64,000 bases of DNA from Adiantum capillus-veneris. Taxonomy: Eukaryota; Streptophyta; Polypodiopsida; Polypodiales; Pteridaceae. Below, one piece after another: positions 32,112 through 45,060 of the stretch (the stretch's first letter is position 1; every line of letters starts with the position of its first letter). The DNA lies in NCBI GenBank assembly GCA_014529385.2, contig CM043942.1, positions 9,054,001-9,118,000 on the forward strand. Direction: 5' to 3'. The notes beneath the pieces are model-generated. The model searched no databases. It was given only the letters and a program-made list of their open reading frames with translations, and was not told where the DNA came from. A program made the position numbers and the translations under genes.

Positions 32112-33008
32112 ATGAGGAAGATGAACGATAAAGCCGACCCCCTAGAGGATGCCATTCAAAAATGCAAAGAGGAAATGACGGAGATCATTACCAAGATGAA
32201 CCGCAATCCCTGAGGCACAATAAACATGCTCGAAGGACGCGTGCTGATCCAAGAGAGCAAGATAAGCACGCTGGAAGACCGAGTGACGACCCAAGAGGAA
32301 GAGATTGCGTCACTCAAGAAAGATCTCGCCGAAGCACGATCAAGAAACACACTGGAAGAGGGAGAACTGCAACCCTCAGTAATTGAAGAAATCAACACGA
32401 TCAAGGAGCAAGTACGGGCCATCAAAGAGGGAGAAGAGCAGCACAAAGAAATGACGACTTCTTGGGTGGATGTTCTTACCAAAACTCAACACAAGGCGGA
32501 CGAAGCAGAGAAATAGATCAAGGTGGCCAAGAAAGGAAAAGGCAAGGAGATAACGCCTACGTCCACACCCAATAACATCATTAATCAGACACTAGAGGAG
32601 GAGAAGAGGAGAAGGGTGCGCGCTTTACATGTGAGAATTTGCGGTCTTAAAGACAAAGGCAATGTGGACGAAGAAGTAAAAGAACTCACAGCCTTGATGG
32701 GGATTCATGAGCCGACGCACACAAGGGCATGGAGAGTGGGCAACATAAAGAAAAATGGAAGCAGTGGAGAAACCTCAAAAGAAAGAGCACTCATCCTCCG
32801 TTTTTCCTCCATGGAAGCAAAGAAGTCATTCTTGAAGAAAAGACCAACTCTTAAAGAGACTGGCATCTTTCTCGGGGATGATCTCACCCTCTCGCAGATC
32901 GCTCATATGCAGGAAGTAATGCCGGAGATTAGAGCGGCAAGGGGAAAAGGAAAGATCGCTTTTTACCGAGACGGAAAAGTGGTAATACTAGAGCGACGCT
33001 CCACATGA
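32112..33008 (+). pseudogene. LINE 2 ORF1 (coiled coil plus RNA-binding-like domain)
   Basis: The ATG at 32112 opens MRKMNDKADPLEDAIQ. A heptad-rich coiled coil (LEGRVLIQESKISTLEDRV and onwards) covers roughly residues 40-110. A lysine-rich hinge and a C-terminal domain follow (RALHVRICGLKDKGNV, RALILRFSSMEAKKSFL). The layout resembles animal L1 ORF1p (coiled coil, RRM-like, C-terminal domain), not the DUF4283 ORF1 of plant L1. In-frame stops occur at about 32211-32213 and 32515-32517; otherwise the frame is continuous. The function would be RNA chaperone and trimerisation. Confidence 0.72.
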
Positions 33009-33029
33009 CGGTGCGAGACTTATGGGACC

Positions 33030-36000
33030 ACACTCAAAGTAGCTGCCTGGAACTGCAATGGATCTATGCGTCTTGATGTGGGTGCTTTTGAGGATAGCTT
33101 TACTGGAAGAGACATCATCTTTTACTCTGAGACACACCTGGCCCCTGGGCAATCCATGCCTCACATCAGTGGATACAGGTGGGAGACAGCCTATAGACAG
33201 GAGACACGCTTAGAGCACAGATGGCGGGGCTCGGGGGGAGTGGCAGTGTTATTTAGAGAGGATCTGCAGCCGCTAATACATATAGCCCGCAGGGATGAGC
33301 AGGCTAGGTACATGTGGGTGAGACTGAAAGCAGAGACAGGCAGATACCTCTATCTAGCTATTTGTTACTTTCCCCCCGAGTACATCAGTTTATGCATCAC
33401 CTAGAGGACAGTCCCCTTTCTCTATTTTGGATGATGACATATGGGAGTTCTCTAGGGACGGTGACATTATCATCCTAGGGGACTTCAATGCTAGGACTGT
33501 CCATCACCAGGCAGTGTTTTATGATACTTCAGAGGAGATGCTAAGAGAGCTAGATGTTGTAGAGACGGGCCTTTCCAAACTATCACACGATGTGGAATAT
33601 ACTGAGTATGGGCGACACTTGATAGACATGGGCACTACACATGGATTGGCCATTTTGAACGGCCTACAGAGATTTCCTTCTGCGGGAGGTTTTACATGCT
33701 TCCCACACAGACATGGAGCCAGCACAGTGGACTATGTCATGGCACAGCCGAATCTCATCTCTAGTATCCAGGATCTCACAGTCGGGCCCAGACCAGTCGG
33801 GGTGGCAATGGATCATGCTCTGGTGTCGATGAACATCTCCTTCCAGTTCAGTGTAGCACACAGGCCACGAGTAGCAGCCCCTACTCGCTACACATTCACA
33901 CGGGAGACATATTTTGTATACATGGATGGAATCTACAGACGCATATGCACTGAGGACCCGGGGCGACCTCTGGAGGAGCTAACTACTATACTGACACAGA
34001 CATTACATGAGGCAACAGCAGAAGCATACCCACACACCCAGCCTGAGCAGAGCCGCCGATCAGGGAGCATGCCTCATAACAGCTGGTACGATGAGGAGTG
34101 CCGCCAGACTAGAGCTAGAATTCAAAGGGAGGTGCTGTTGGGGGACGTCACTCTCACAGACAGTCACAGATTGACTTCTGACACGCCTGGTGCGGCGGAA
34201 GAAGAGGGCTTTTTTGGCTCGACTCGAGAAGGATCTATATCAGCTATTCTTGAGTCAGGACTCGCGTGAGGTGTGGCGGCTCTTTCATGAGCAGTCCCCG
34301 CCCCCCCCTGCTATTTCCTCCACAGAGACCTGGGGTCAATACGCATCATCTTTGTATACAGTACCTGGACAGCCGCCCCTCCCCAACCCACCCGATCCAT
34401 GCCCACATGCATGTGTCTTTTTCATCGCTGAGATGGTGAAGAAAGCTATTGATAGGATGAAGACTGGGAGAGCATATGATCATGATGGCCTAGTCGCTGA
34501 GCATTTCATGCATGCCAAAGACCTACTAGCAGAGCTTCTAGCATTTATGTTTAACCGTGCCATGTGTGAGGGCCTACCGGACACTTGGAGCCTATCTACG
34601 ATCGTACCTATCTTCAAATCAAGAGACCCCATGGAGCCTAGGAATTATCGCACTATTATGATTGGGCACACACTGGCACGGTTGTATGCATCCATTCTTG
34701 AGCAACAGCTGAGTAGATGGGCAGAGAGGGAAGGAATACGTGCAACTGGGCAGGCAGGATTTAGGAGAGGCTTCTCTACTCTTGACCATATCCTAACACT
34801 CATGTCCATCATCGAGGAAGGAATATCTCATAGGAGACGGATCTATTGTAGCTTTGTGGACTTCCGCAAAGCTTTCGACACGATACCCAGAGCTAGACTG
34901 ATGCGCAGATTACAGGAAATGGGAGTACCCACAGAACTCATTTGGGGGATCATGGCATTGTACAGATCAGTAGTAGGGCATGTACGCACCCCGGAGGGAC
35001 TTTCTACACCGGTTTACTCCACTATTGGGGTGAAGTAGGGCTGCCTGCTCTCTCCTACTCTTTTCGGTATGTATGTGGATGAGGTTTCCGACTACATTGA
35101 CAGCGAGGGGATAAAGGTGCTCAGTTGGTAGGGACATCGATTCCACTTTTGTTATATGCTGATGACATAGTGTTGATCTCCGAATCCCCAGAGGGAACGC
35201 AACATCAATTGGATGCTTTGCATACGTTTGCCCACGAAAGTGGTTTGTCTGTCAACTTGGGTAAAACCAAGGTTATGGTGTTTAATACCACCCCACAGTG
35301 GGTCAGGAGGTCAACACCTACATTCACATACGGCCAGGAGACTGTGGAGTACACAGACGCTTACACTTACCTTGGAGTGGTTTTTAGCGGACCTGCATTC
35401 TCACTCAGAAGAGCAGTAGAGACCAGACTTACTAGAGCCCACACAACATTGAGTAGATTGGAGAGGATGTGTTCGCAGGTTCAGTTTCAGGAGCCCCGGA
35501 CGAAGCTCTGGCTCTTTGACACCTTGGTGGCTTCAGCATTGCTCTATGGAGCCGAGATATGGGGACCTTCACTAGATCACCCCGGGAGGCCGGGTCGCTC
35601 AGACGGATGGGGGAACATGGAGAAACCTCTGGTCTCTATGATCTCGTGGCTCATTAGAGCCAAGGCATCAGTACCACGGGCCATTATCCGAGGAGAGCTA
35701 GCAGCCCCCCCACTTGTGGTGGAGGCGCTCACCAGATCAGTCTCCTTCATAAACCGCACATGGGAACTTCCTACATACAGATATGCTCGCATAGCACTTG
35801 AATCCTCTCGACAGTTAGCTAGACAAGGAGATACAGCATGCTGGTATGAGGAGATGACATCATGGTTTCAGGCACATGGGTTCAACATAGACAGGCTGCC
35901 ACCATTCCATTACTCATTGGATGCACCATCTCTCATTCTTACACAGTCAGAGATCACCAAGCTCATCTGCCAAGACCTGACCCAGCTAGACACCAGGAGG

Positions 36001-36516
36001 ACATGGATACGACCAGCACAGGAATTGGGCACGAAGATGGCTTTCTGCAGAGACCACCTTCTCTAGCTTACAGAAGATGGTTTTGTGGCGAGACACAGAT
36101 ACATGGATACCCACTTGTCTCATGGGATACGATGTGCTATTGGCCAGTTACGCACATCTTCTCACCGGTTGCGGATTGAGACTGGGAGATACAGTGGAGT
36201 ACCAGCAGAGGACAGGACATGCCCCTTGTGTAACATGGAACCTGAGACAGAGCTACACTATACATGCCATTGCCCCGTCTACTACGAGATACGAGGCCGC
36301 TTCCATTGCTTGTTCAGAGAGGGTTTTGGACCACTCTCAAGAGTCATTGGATACGAAGATCAGAGATGTCTGGGTTTGTTCTTGCTCGAGCTACGCAGAC
36401 ACAGACATAGCCTGATGAATGGCGAGACACATACTTCTTTAGAGCAGACACGGGACAGCCGCAAGAGCCACTCCCACAGCAGAGCTCCCCTTCGTCTCAC
36501 ACCAGAGGCATGCTGA
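33030..36516 (+). pseudogene. LINE 2 ORF2 endonuclease-reverse transcriptase
   Basis: The endonuclease begins near 33040 (VAAWNCNGSMR) and continues with IIFYSETHLAPG, IIILGDFNAR and AMDHALVSM. The RT follows: YRTIMIGHTLARLY, GQAGFRRGFSTLDH, FVDFRKAFDTIP, YSTIGVK then a stop at 35036-35038 where Gln is expected before GC, and LLYADDIVLIS. The tail has CPLCNMEPETELHYTCHCP, a zinc-binding end. Frame changes occur near 33405, 34200-34260 and 35100, and there is a stop at 36064-36066. The catalytic YADD is intact. Confidence 0.87.
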
Positions 36517-36867
36517 TTGACCGAGCGATTGAACTGGGGAAATCCAAGTGCCCACGATTGCGAAGAACTACACAGTATTGACGGAGGCTACGACAGAAAA
36601 TTCGGAGCACACTGGCCAGGCATGCACGACGCCCGGTCAGACTACTAACCATGGAGGAAATTGATGAGATTCGCCAACGATCGATGCTAGATCTCTTGTG
36701 ATTCAGGTATCCCAACAAGCCGCCCATTTTTTGCTTAGTTTTTTGCTTGGCTCACATCGACCAACTTAGGACCCCATAGTATATATCTTTGTTTTGTACT
36801 GTTGTTAGGTTATTTTGTTACTCTGACTTTGTATCAGATCCACCACTTTGTAACTTTCGGGTCTCAT

Positions 36868-36882
36868 AGGTCATTATGGCCT
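36868..36882 (+). promoter_or_regulatory. LINE 2 3'-terminal hairpin
   Basis: AGGTCA, TTA, TGGCCT forms a 6-bp stem with one T:G wobble. It follows the conserved GGTCTCATAGG and precedes the simple-repeat tail. LINE 3 (43033-43048) and a relic (54126-54141) have the equivalent hairpin. It probably serves as the RT recognition site on the element RNA. Confidence 0.6.
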
Positions 36883-36918
36883 TTTTAAGACGTTAATATA
36901 ACATTTCATTTCATTTCC

Positions 36919-37091
36919 TTTCTCTCTCTCCAGTCCCCCCCCCCAAGAGGGGGTTATGTCAATACTTCATGACATATTACCCCCCCCCCCCCCCTCGGAA
37001 AAGAATAATTTTGTCCATTTTTACACCTATAAAAAATTAACATAGCTCGAGTTTAGTGGACATTGACATCATGCATGTCCAATGTCCATTC

Positions 37092-37093
<2 letters not shown>
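36919..37093. other. Short spacer with poly-C runs
   Basis: TC-rich sequence and C runs (about 36937-36947 and 36981-36995) lead to a (TA)n tract. No gene was seen. Confidence 0.5.
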
Positions 37094-37170
<77 letters not shown>

Positions 37171-37520
37171 TGACCTTTTTTGAACAAGGTGAAGTATTCA
37201 CAGGAGCCTTCAAAAGGCCAAAAGGTGACTATTGAGGGGTCGTGAGAGTTAAAAATCAATTTTAAAAAGGTAAAAGCTCATAATGATCTCCACGAGAGAG
37301 AGAGAGAGAGAGAGATAGAGAGAGAAAAAGAGAGACGGTATTGTTTAAAAGAAACTTTTTATTTAGTCCTTAATGTAAAGTGGTGGAATTTAAACTAACA
37401 TAATATGGCGAAAGGGGTAGCCCTTTACACGTGTCAAAATCTGCAACATGAAGGCTAAACTCCAAAATTGAGAGAAGCCTCTATTCACGGAGGGAGAGAG
37501 AAAGAGAGAGAGAGAGGCCG
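37094..37520. repeat. Dispersed repeat, copy 1, headed by (TA)n(GA)n
   Basis: It opens with TA (37094-37136) and GA (37137-37166) tracts. About 350 bp of unique sequence follows, from TTTGAACAAGGTGAAGTATT to a GAGAGGCCG end. A second copy in the same orientation lies at 41580-42104. Read on the minus strand, the copies end in (TC)n(TA)n, like a retroposon tail. No coding domain or terminal repeat was found. Confidence 0.75.
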
Positions 37521-37573
37521 TCTGTTAGCAACAAGCTAACACGGATACCATTTTTCAGAGTTCTCATTGTAAA
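37521..37573. other. Spacer
   Basis: This short unique stretch contains a small inverted repeat (GTTAGC, AACAA, GCTAAC) at 37524-37540. Nothing else was seen. Confidence 0.4.
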
Positions 37574-38246
37574 TGTCATAATAATCAATATCTAATTCTC
37601 CTAAATGATTTTCTCATATTAAACTGATCATTTAATGTGGGGAAATGCCAGGGGAGAAAAAGCTAGAATATTGGTGTGTAGCTAAAAAGTCTTTGCATAT
37701 CCCTACATGGGAGGGGGCGAGCCCTTCTTCTAGGGGATGAGAGAGAAAGTCACACACACACACACACACACACACAGGCTCCCTTTACACAAAGGGAATT
37801 AGAGACACATGTCAGCTCCCTAGCCTAGATGCCCACAAGGTGTGCCCAATTCCTATTGGATGACCCTTGGAAGTGGACCAATGAGAATTAGGCTAGAGTA
37901 AATTTAGCCTAATTAATTTTAAAACACTTAATAAAAAGAACCAATGAAAATTAAGTCTCCTGGATGATTATTGGACAGCCTGAGAAGGGGTCCAATAGGA
38001 ATTGAGCAGCCCAATGGGCTACTTAATTCCTATTGGTCAGAATGGGGAAAGGTCCAATGGGGATTTAATTCATTTAAATCAATTAAGTTTAATTGATTAA
38101 GCTCTCACAAAAGGGGAAAGGGGAACACATGTCAGAAGGCTATCACTTATGCTGCTTAATAGCCATTGGCTGAGCTTGGCATTGTCCAATAGGGAGCCTG
38201 CAAGAGCAAATAGCAAGGGGGCTCGCCCACTGAGAGAGAGAGAGAA
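37574..38246 (+). repeat. Truncated LTR of the element A/B family, opposite strand
   Basis: It begins TGTCATAATAATC and matches the U3 side of the A/B LTR. It lacks an internal piece of roughly 190 bp between TGTGTAGCT homologies and stops at the GA tract near 38232-38246. This is the same internal microsatellite at which the 5' LTR of element A breaks at 8151. Confidence 0.88.
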
Positions 38247-38288
38247 AAGACCGGAGCCTGGTAAGAGACGTCCCATTCGCCCCAAGAA

Positions 38289-38831
38289 ATGTTGTGTTGG
38301 ATTCCTAAAAAACTATTGGAAGCCCAAGGCTACTATGAAGGAAATGATCAAATCTGGGTGCCAAAATGTAAATTGTGCTCTTACTTGTCACAGGGCCCAT
38401 GTGAGCTCAATCCTGTGGCTCCAAAACGAATTGAAGATCGCGGAAAGGAAAAAATCACGGAATGTTACACACCCGCTCTAGAGCTAGTTTGGGTACCAAA
38501 GAAAGAACGATTTGTTCCACCTAGTTCAGGAACACGGAAATCAAATGAAGCTTCTTGCTCTTCATGTAGTTCGTATACGGAAATAGAAGCTTCGGCACAA
38601 CCTCCATCTACCATTGTACATATCCATACAAGCAAGAAAGAGTTTGCACCTCCCGTTGTAAGTTCACCACCTACAACAATGTTGCAAATAAAATCATGGG
38701 AGAGTACCTTACCACCCTTGCAACTAGATGAAGCGCATAGGGTGGTCGAAAACTATTGGTTAAAGCCTTTACCTATAACAACTTGGAACAACTGGTTTCA
38801 AAGGGTGACGACATCATTTCAAACGGTATGA
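38289..38831 (+). CDS. Unrecognised ORF, 180 codons
   Basis: The frame opens MLCWIPKKLLEAQGYY. It has two related IWVPK/VWVPK motifs, Cys pairs near residues 27-30 and 92-95, and a Pro/Ser/Thr-rich middle. I do not recognise a family. Eight bases after the stop is a polypurine run (38839-38852, AAGGAAGGGGGGAG) followed by TG, the arrangement at the 3' end of an LTR retrotransposon. It may therefore be the tail of an otherwise lost retroelement polyprotein. The start is uncertain, because sequence upstream is open in part. Confidence 0.4.
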   Translation: MLCWIPKKLLEAQGYYEGNDQIWVPKCKLCSYLSQGPCELNPVAPKRIEDRGKEKITECYTPALELVWVPKKERFVPPSSGTRKSNEASCSSCSSYTEIEASAQPPSTIVHIHTSKKEFAPPVVSSPPTTMLQIKSWESTLPPLQLDEAHRVVENYWLKPLPITTWNNWFQRVTTSFQTV

Positions 38832-38838
38832 TCTACCC

Positions 38839-39076
38839 AAGGAAGGGGGGAGTGTTTACTGACAGTCATCATTCACTCACTCCCCTCTCAACCTTTCTCC
38901 ATGAATTCTTAATCTCCAATCTTAGGGAATGTATATATAAATCCTTATACTCACAAAAATAAGATAAAAAAGTAAAAGAACAAGAGCCATAGCACAAAAT
39001 CATAAAAACACATTATGCACAAGAACAGGACTCTTGTAATATTTGCACTCTAACCACCATCATCTATTTGCGTGTA
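38839..39076 (+). repeat. Candidate polypurine tract and short LTR
   Basis: The purine tract 38839-38852 is followed at 38853 by TGTTTACTGACAG. A TATA box, GTATATATAA, lies at 38931-38940, and a possible CA end, GCGTGTACA, lies at about 39076. Ends TGTTTAC and GTGTACA are loosely inverted. No second copy was seen in the window, so the LTR reading is tentative. Confidence 0.35.
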
Positions 39077-39081
39077 CAGAT

Positions 39082-39504
39082 ATGGCTAGTGCGCTAGAGT
39101 CATCCACTCCTGCCTTGGGTGAGAGGTACCCTCGTTACTTTTCACAAATGTTTCACATGGTCTTTCCGATGCTTGCATGTGGGTGGGATTTGGTAGGTAC
39201 GCTAGCATGTGAGAGGAATTTCGAGGAGTTAGAATGGCTGATATGTCTCTTGACCACGTCTGATCCATACTTAGTAGAGAGCGTTTCTCCCATTGCACAA
39301 GCCTACCCTTTTGACCAAGATGATTATAGGCGTCTAGTGACCTTCTTAGTAAACATGGGTACCTATGATGAAGAAGAAGATTTACATGACTACACGGATG
39401 GCACATATGGTCTCATGGATGATGGCTTTGTTTATCTCAACGACAAGGATAGGGGTTTAGCCTTAGGGTTTCCCCCCAATCTCTACAATATCCTATTCCC
39501 TTGA
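39082..39504 (+). CDS. Unrecognised ORF, 140 codons
   Basis: The ATG at 39082 opens MASALESSTPALGERYPRYF. The product is acidic with an aromatic-rich first half (MVFPMLACGWDLVGTLACE) and an Asp/Glu-rich second half. No signal peptide or zinc motif was seen and I recognise no family. Six bases after the stop lies AGGGGGAG followed by TG (39511-39520), again like a polypurine tract before an LTR. It could be a retroelement accessory or gag-tail ORF, or a small host gene. Confidence 0.4.
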   Translation: MASALESSTPALGERYPRYFSQMFHMVFPMLACGWDLVGTLACERNFEELEWLICLLTTSDPYLVESVSPIAQAYPFDQDDYRRLVTFLVNMGTYDEEEDLHDYTDGTYGLMDDGFVYLNDKDRGLALGFPPNLYNILFP

Positions 39505-39519
39505 CTCTCTAGGGGGAGT

Positions 39520-40768
39520 GCAAATAATTAGGTTAGGGTTCCTTATGTTTTTTTTGTTGTGTTCAATAAGTGTTGGTACTTTTTCCCACTGATGTGCCTC
39601 CTGGAGGTATTCCTTGTGTTTCCTAGTGTGTACAGGAGCGTGTTGCTATTGTTAGGATTTGGACCTTCATGGAATATTTGTCTCGACTCACTCTTCAAAT
39701 CAAGCGCGACCATCACCACAAACAGGTGTTTCTTGTCCATTAGCATTGTCCCTTATCTTTTTTGCATCTATGATTGTCTACTTTGATTGTGATTGGTAGC
39801 ATAATATCCAACACATTTTCTTAGTATCAAACATTTAATTCAATGTCATTTTTTGTCATAATCACTTGTCTAGGTTTAAACATCAAGCAAGTCCGACTAA
39901 GCTAGTTTGACCAAGTTAGGTGTTAGAGATCTTCTCTTAATACCATGGGGAATGCCTTCCTAATAATCAATGGTTACTTAGGTTCTTAATCCGATTTAGA
40001 CAGCATTGTGTGAAATGTACTAGGGCTTTCTAATGGGCTTAGTCCCTATTGACCTTTAGCTTAAGTATTATAAAGGGAGTTTACTAGTGTGATGAGCCTG
40101 GGGAGGGTAGCAGTGTTATATGACTCCCCAAAGGTACAAAATTAAAATGCTGAAAACGAACAAACAAAAATTCAAAGTGCCACAATGTAAAATCTTAAGC
40201 TGGAAGAGAAATCTTAGCTTGATTTGGTACTTCACTCACATGTATCGCCTATGGTACTAGAGCCCTAGAGGTTCCCAGTGTGGGCGCTTTTCCTTGAAAA
40301 GCAAAAAACCCAAGGCATACAAAATAAGCACACACATCAAAATTGAATCACTGTGAAAAGACTTTGGCGGGTCAAAGAAAAAGTAAGCAGTCAGGCAATG
40401 ATTTCATGAGAATTTCCTTTTATCGTAGCTTAACTACAAGGTCTTCTAGGTATAGCCTCTAGTCAGCCAACATGAAATACTTGGCTCTCGCGATTACACA
40501 ACTTAATTGATCAGAGAAAATTAAGAAGCTTACCCATGGTATTAATAGTCGATCTCTAGTGCCTTTCGACCGTTAAATTAGCGACCCCAGACTTGTTTAA
40601 TTTTTTACCTTTACATCTGTTTATGCATTTGATTATATTGAAATTTAATCTTTATTGCTGACAAATGGTTTAAAATTCTGTTACCAATCACATTGTCTAC
40701 CTACAACTGCATATGCTTTTTAATTCTATATGAGAATGCAATTACCGTGCCAATGTTGTTTGATTTTG
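39520..40768. other. Long stretch without a recognised gene
   Basis: This is AT-rich sequence with a TATTATAAAG box at about 40067-40076 and no credible ORF. If 39519 is an LTR start, part of this could be LTR sequence, but no partner is in the window. Confidence 0.4.
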
Positions 40769-41193
40769 CAGTTGACTGAAGAAGGCTAAGGACATTCATC
40801 TCAAATGCTCTTCCACCTCGACGAAAGAGCTTCAACTCAATAGCTTCCGAGGATGGAATCTACATCAGGAAGGGGGTCATGTTAACCCTCACGGCTCACG
40901 GACACCATTTCACCTACGACGGACGTTGTATTATTTACTTGGTAGAGTCATGTACCCGGCTTGTCGGTCCAATAGGAAAAGGGTAAGAGTGATCGCCAAT
41001 GAGAGGCGCACTCTAACTGGAACATTCAAGGGATTAGTTGGCTAAGCATGGGCACCCAAGTGTGAATGGGGCGAGCTCATAAAAAAGTCAACTAAACCTA
41101 AAATTCACTCATTCTCTCATTTGTGCAATTGAAGAGTGCTCTTGCTCCATCTCCATCTTCTTCTTCTTCATCTCCTTGTGTGTGTGTGTATGC

Positions 41194-41257
<64 letters not shown>

Positions 41258-41484
41258 ATTGCGGCAGCACGACAACGGCGAGGCGGTTGAGCGCGGCGTA
41301 GCGGCGTCTCCCTCTTCTTCGCGGCGAGGAATCCTCCACGAAGCAAGCGTAGAGCGGTTAGTGACACACCCTCGTCATCTTTGAGCTTATTAGTTTAAGC
41401 TTGTTGCGTGCTTGGAGCCATTTGTGGCTCGCACGCGGTGTATCGGCAAGTTCTTTGCATTGACACGTGCGACATATGCGCACA
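40769..41484 (+). mobile_element. 3' end of a gypsy2-family element (internal tail, polypurine tract, LTR)
   Basis: The LTR (40880-41484, 605 bp) matches 16675-17252 in reverse orientation, from TGTTAACCCTCACG to GCGCACA. A polypurine tract (40867-40876, AGGAAGGGGG) precedes it, and about 100 bp of internal sequence precedes that. No matching 5-bp duplication flanks the LTR, which agrees with a truncated element and not a solo LTR. The internal GA tract is expanded to 41201-41257. Confidence 0.82.
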
Positions 41485-41576
41485 GAGAGCATGGCTTAGG
41501 GGCAAGTTGTTGCACCCACATAACAACGTATTGGAGAGGCAAAGAGCGAGGACCGAGGGTGAGGCCCGAGGTCACC

Positions 41577-43010
<1,434 letters not shown>

Positions 43011-43032
43011 TAGATTTTATTATCGTCCTCGG

Positions 43033-43048
43033 AGGTCAAATATGACCT
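43033..43048 (-). promoter_or_regulatory. LINE 3 3'-terminal hairpin
   Basis: AGGTCA, four-base loop, TGACCT forms a perfect 6-bp stem. It is preceded on the element strand by CCCATAGG and followed by GACGATAATAAAATC and the tail. It is homologous to the hairpin at 36868-36882. Confidence 0.62.
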
Positions 43049-45060
43049 ATGGGACCAAAGTTACATGTGATGTAGTATGTGTATGGCTGATGAGTGACTC
43101 TCGATGCTCCAAAATTGTAGTGATGAGAGTCGCAATGGAGATCCCACACTTTGGCTGGGAGAGGAAAGTGTGTAGGTCTAAGTTATGGCTGAAAATGTGA
43201 GAGAAGCAAGTTCGGATGTGATCAAAAGCTGAGCACTCTAGTAGTGTGTGGTACTCAGACTCTCGAACTTGCAGTGAGCATAATGTGCACAATCGATTTG
43301 ACTCTTCTCCATTGCCCCAACGCCCTATCTCGCATCGAAGGAAATGGGAGCTAAGCCGAATTGCTGCGATAGTGCGTATCGCGGACAAGGGAATAGGCTC
43401 AAGCATGTAAGTGTGAGTACGGTTTCCTCTCTCAGCGAAGAACATGGTTTTGTAGTTGGGGGCAATATAGGTGGTGTAATGTATGAAGCGTGACCCACCG
43501 GATTTCTCCCAAGCCGTAATACATTGGCGTTGTAGAAAAGCTTCATTCACTTGAGAGTCAATTGAAGCATCATGTAGCAAGTGTAATGCATCCCATCTCC
43601 CAAACCACTTCTTTATGTCTTGCATCCATCCCGTGCTCAAGATCTTACTTTTATGCGTCTTTTGAACTTTTTCTCTTGCTTCCCATGCAATTGTAGGAAG
43701 TCGATGTGAGGGGTTTTGACGCATCTTTATCATGTACTCCACAACCCTTTCCATGCCCATAACCTCAATTGGAAGAGATCCCGACTCAAGAAGTAGGAGC
43801 ATATATGGTGTTTGTGTCTTAACTTGGAGAAAGTTTGTAAGAAAACGCTTTTGGACATTCTCAAACTCTTTCCAAGTAGACTTTGAGATGCTCCCGCCTC
43901 ACACTTCAACTCCATAAAGAAGAACCGGTGTCACCAATGCATCAAAAAGATACTTCTTGAGAACCCAACACTTGATGTTTCCCGCATTACACATGTTCTC
44001 AAATGCATAATATGCTCTCTTTCCCGCTTCCAAACGACGCATAGCACATTCATGCCACTTGTGATTGGATGGAACCTCAAGGCCAAGGTACTTAAAGCTC
44101 TCAACAACTTCAAGTGTCTCGTTGTTGTACACAATGCATGGCTTCTCCTTATGGTTGGTTTTCACAAGCATAACCTTTGTTTTGGATTCATTTACAATCA
44201 GCCCACTATGCAAGCAAAAGTTCTCAAGGACAACCATAAGCTTTTGTGCATCTTCTAAAGTGTGTGCTAGAAGCACTACATCATCCGCATACAACAAAAG
44301 CATGATTACCGCATTGCAAATAGTGACCTCTTCAATACCTTCTTCTTGCATAAAGTCAAGTACCATTTGTTCCAATTGATCGATGCATAGACCAAAGAGA
44401 GTTGGTGACAATGGACATCCTTGTTTAACCCCAATAGTGCTTACAAAAATTTCTGAAATTTCCCTTCCCATGCGCAATTGACAAATCACCTTCTCATAGA
44501 TTCGAGAAACCGCAAGCATAAACTCACTTGGCACTTGGAGTTCTTCCATCCTTCTCCACAAATTGTTACGTGGAATCATATCAAAGGCTTTCTTAAAGTC
44601 CACAAAACAACAATACAATCGCTTGCCTTTCAACCGACTTTCCTCCATGAGAACACGAAGAGTGACAAGATGATCAATGGTGCTATGGCATCGACGAAAA
44701 CCCGCTTGTCCCTTTGCACGCTTATCATTCTCTTCAGCCCAATCACTCAATTTCATCTCCATTATGCACCCAAACAACTTTGCCATAAGAGACCCAATCA
44801 TTATAGTCCGGTAGTTGCTTACATTCTTTACATCCCCTCCTTTATGCAAAGGCTTAAGCCAATTAGTACTCCAATCATAAGGCATACCATGTTGAAGTGC
44901 AAGGTTGAACATATCACACATCCACTCATGGGTAAAATCTCCCGTCCATTTGATCATCTCCGGCTTGATACCTTAAAGATCTCCCACTTTACGAGTGGCC
45001 AACTTTTCAAGCCCACCGCATACATCCTCAATAGTAAAAAAAGACGGCATACATGGGAGT
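43047..45060 (-). pseudogene. LINE 3 reverse transcriptase with zinc-binding tail
   Basis: The frame reads through YRTIMIGSLMAKLF, GQAGFRRCHSTIDH, FVDFKKAFDMIP with the first catalytic Asp, STIGVKQGCPLSPTLF and LLLYADDVVLLA with the catalytic pair. CTLCSLQVRESEYHTLLEC follows near the end. Only two nonsense codons interrupt it: TAA at about 44972-44974 and TGA at 43899-43901, where the LINE 2 relative has TGG after the LLYG motif. The endonuclease and ORF1 are missing through 5' truncation, as is usual for LINE copies. Confidence 0.9.

Larger units (their letters stand above)
31963..36918 (+). mobile_element. LINE 2, non-L1-type non-LTR retrotransposon (decayed)
   Basis: It has a 5' UTR with a tandem repeat, a coiled-coil ORF1, an ORF2 with endonuclease, RT and a Cys/His tail, a 3' UTR ending in a hairpin (36868-36882), and an (ATTTC)n-like tail at about 36899-36918. 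The RT wording (FVDFRKAFDTIPRARL) matches LINE 3 at 43-45 kb and differs from the L1 element at 18-23 kb. No poly-A tail is present. Exact ends and target duplication were not established. The clade is unresolved. Confidence 0.8.

Noticed and set aside
40880-41484. Solo LTR interpretation
   Set aside because: No flanking 5-bp duplication is present, and a polypurine tract plus internal sequence precedes it, which fits the 3' end of a truncated element.
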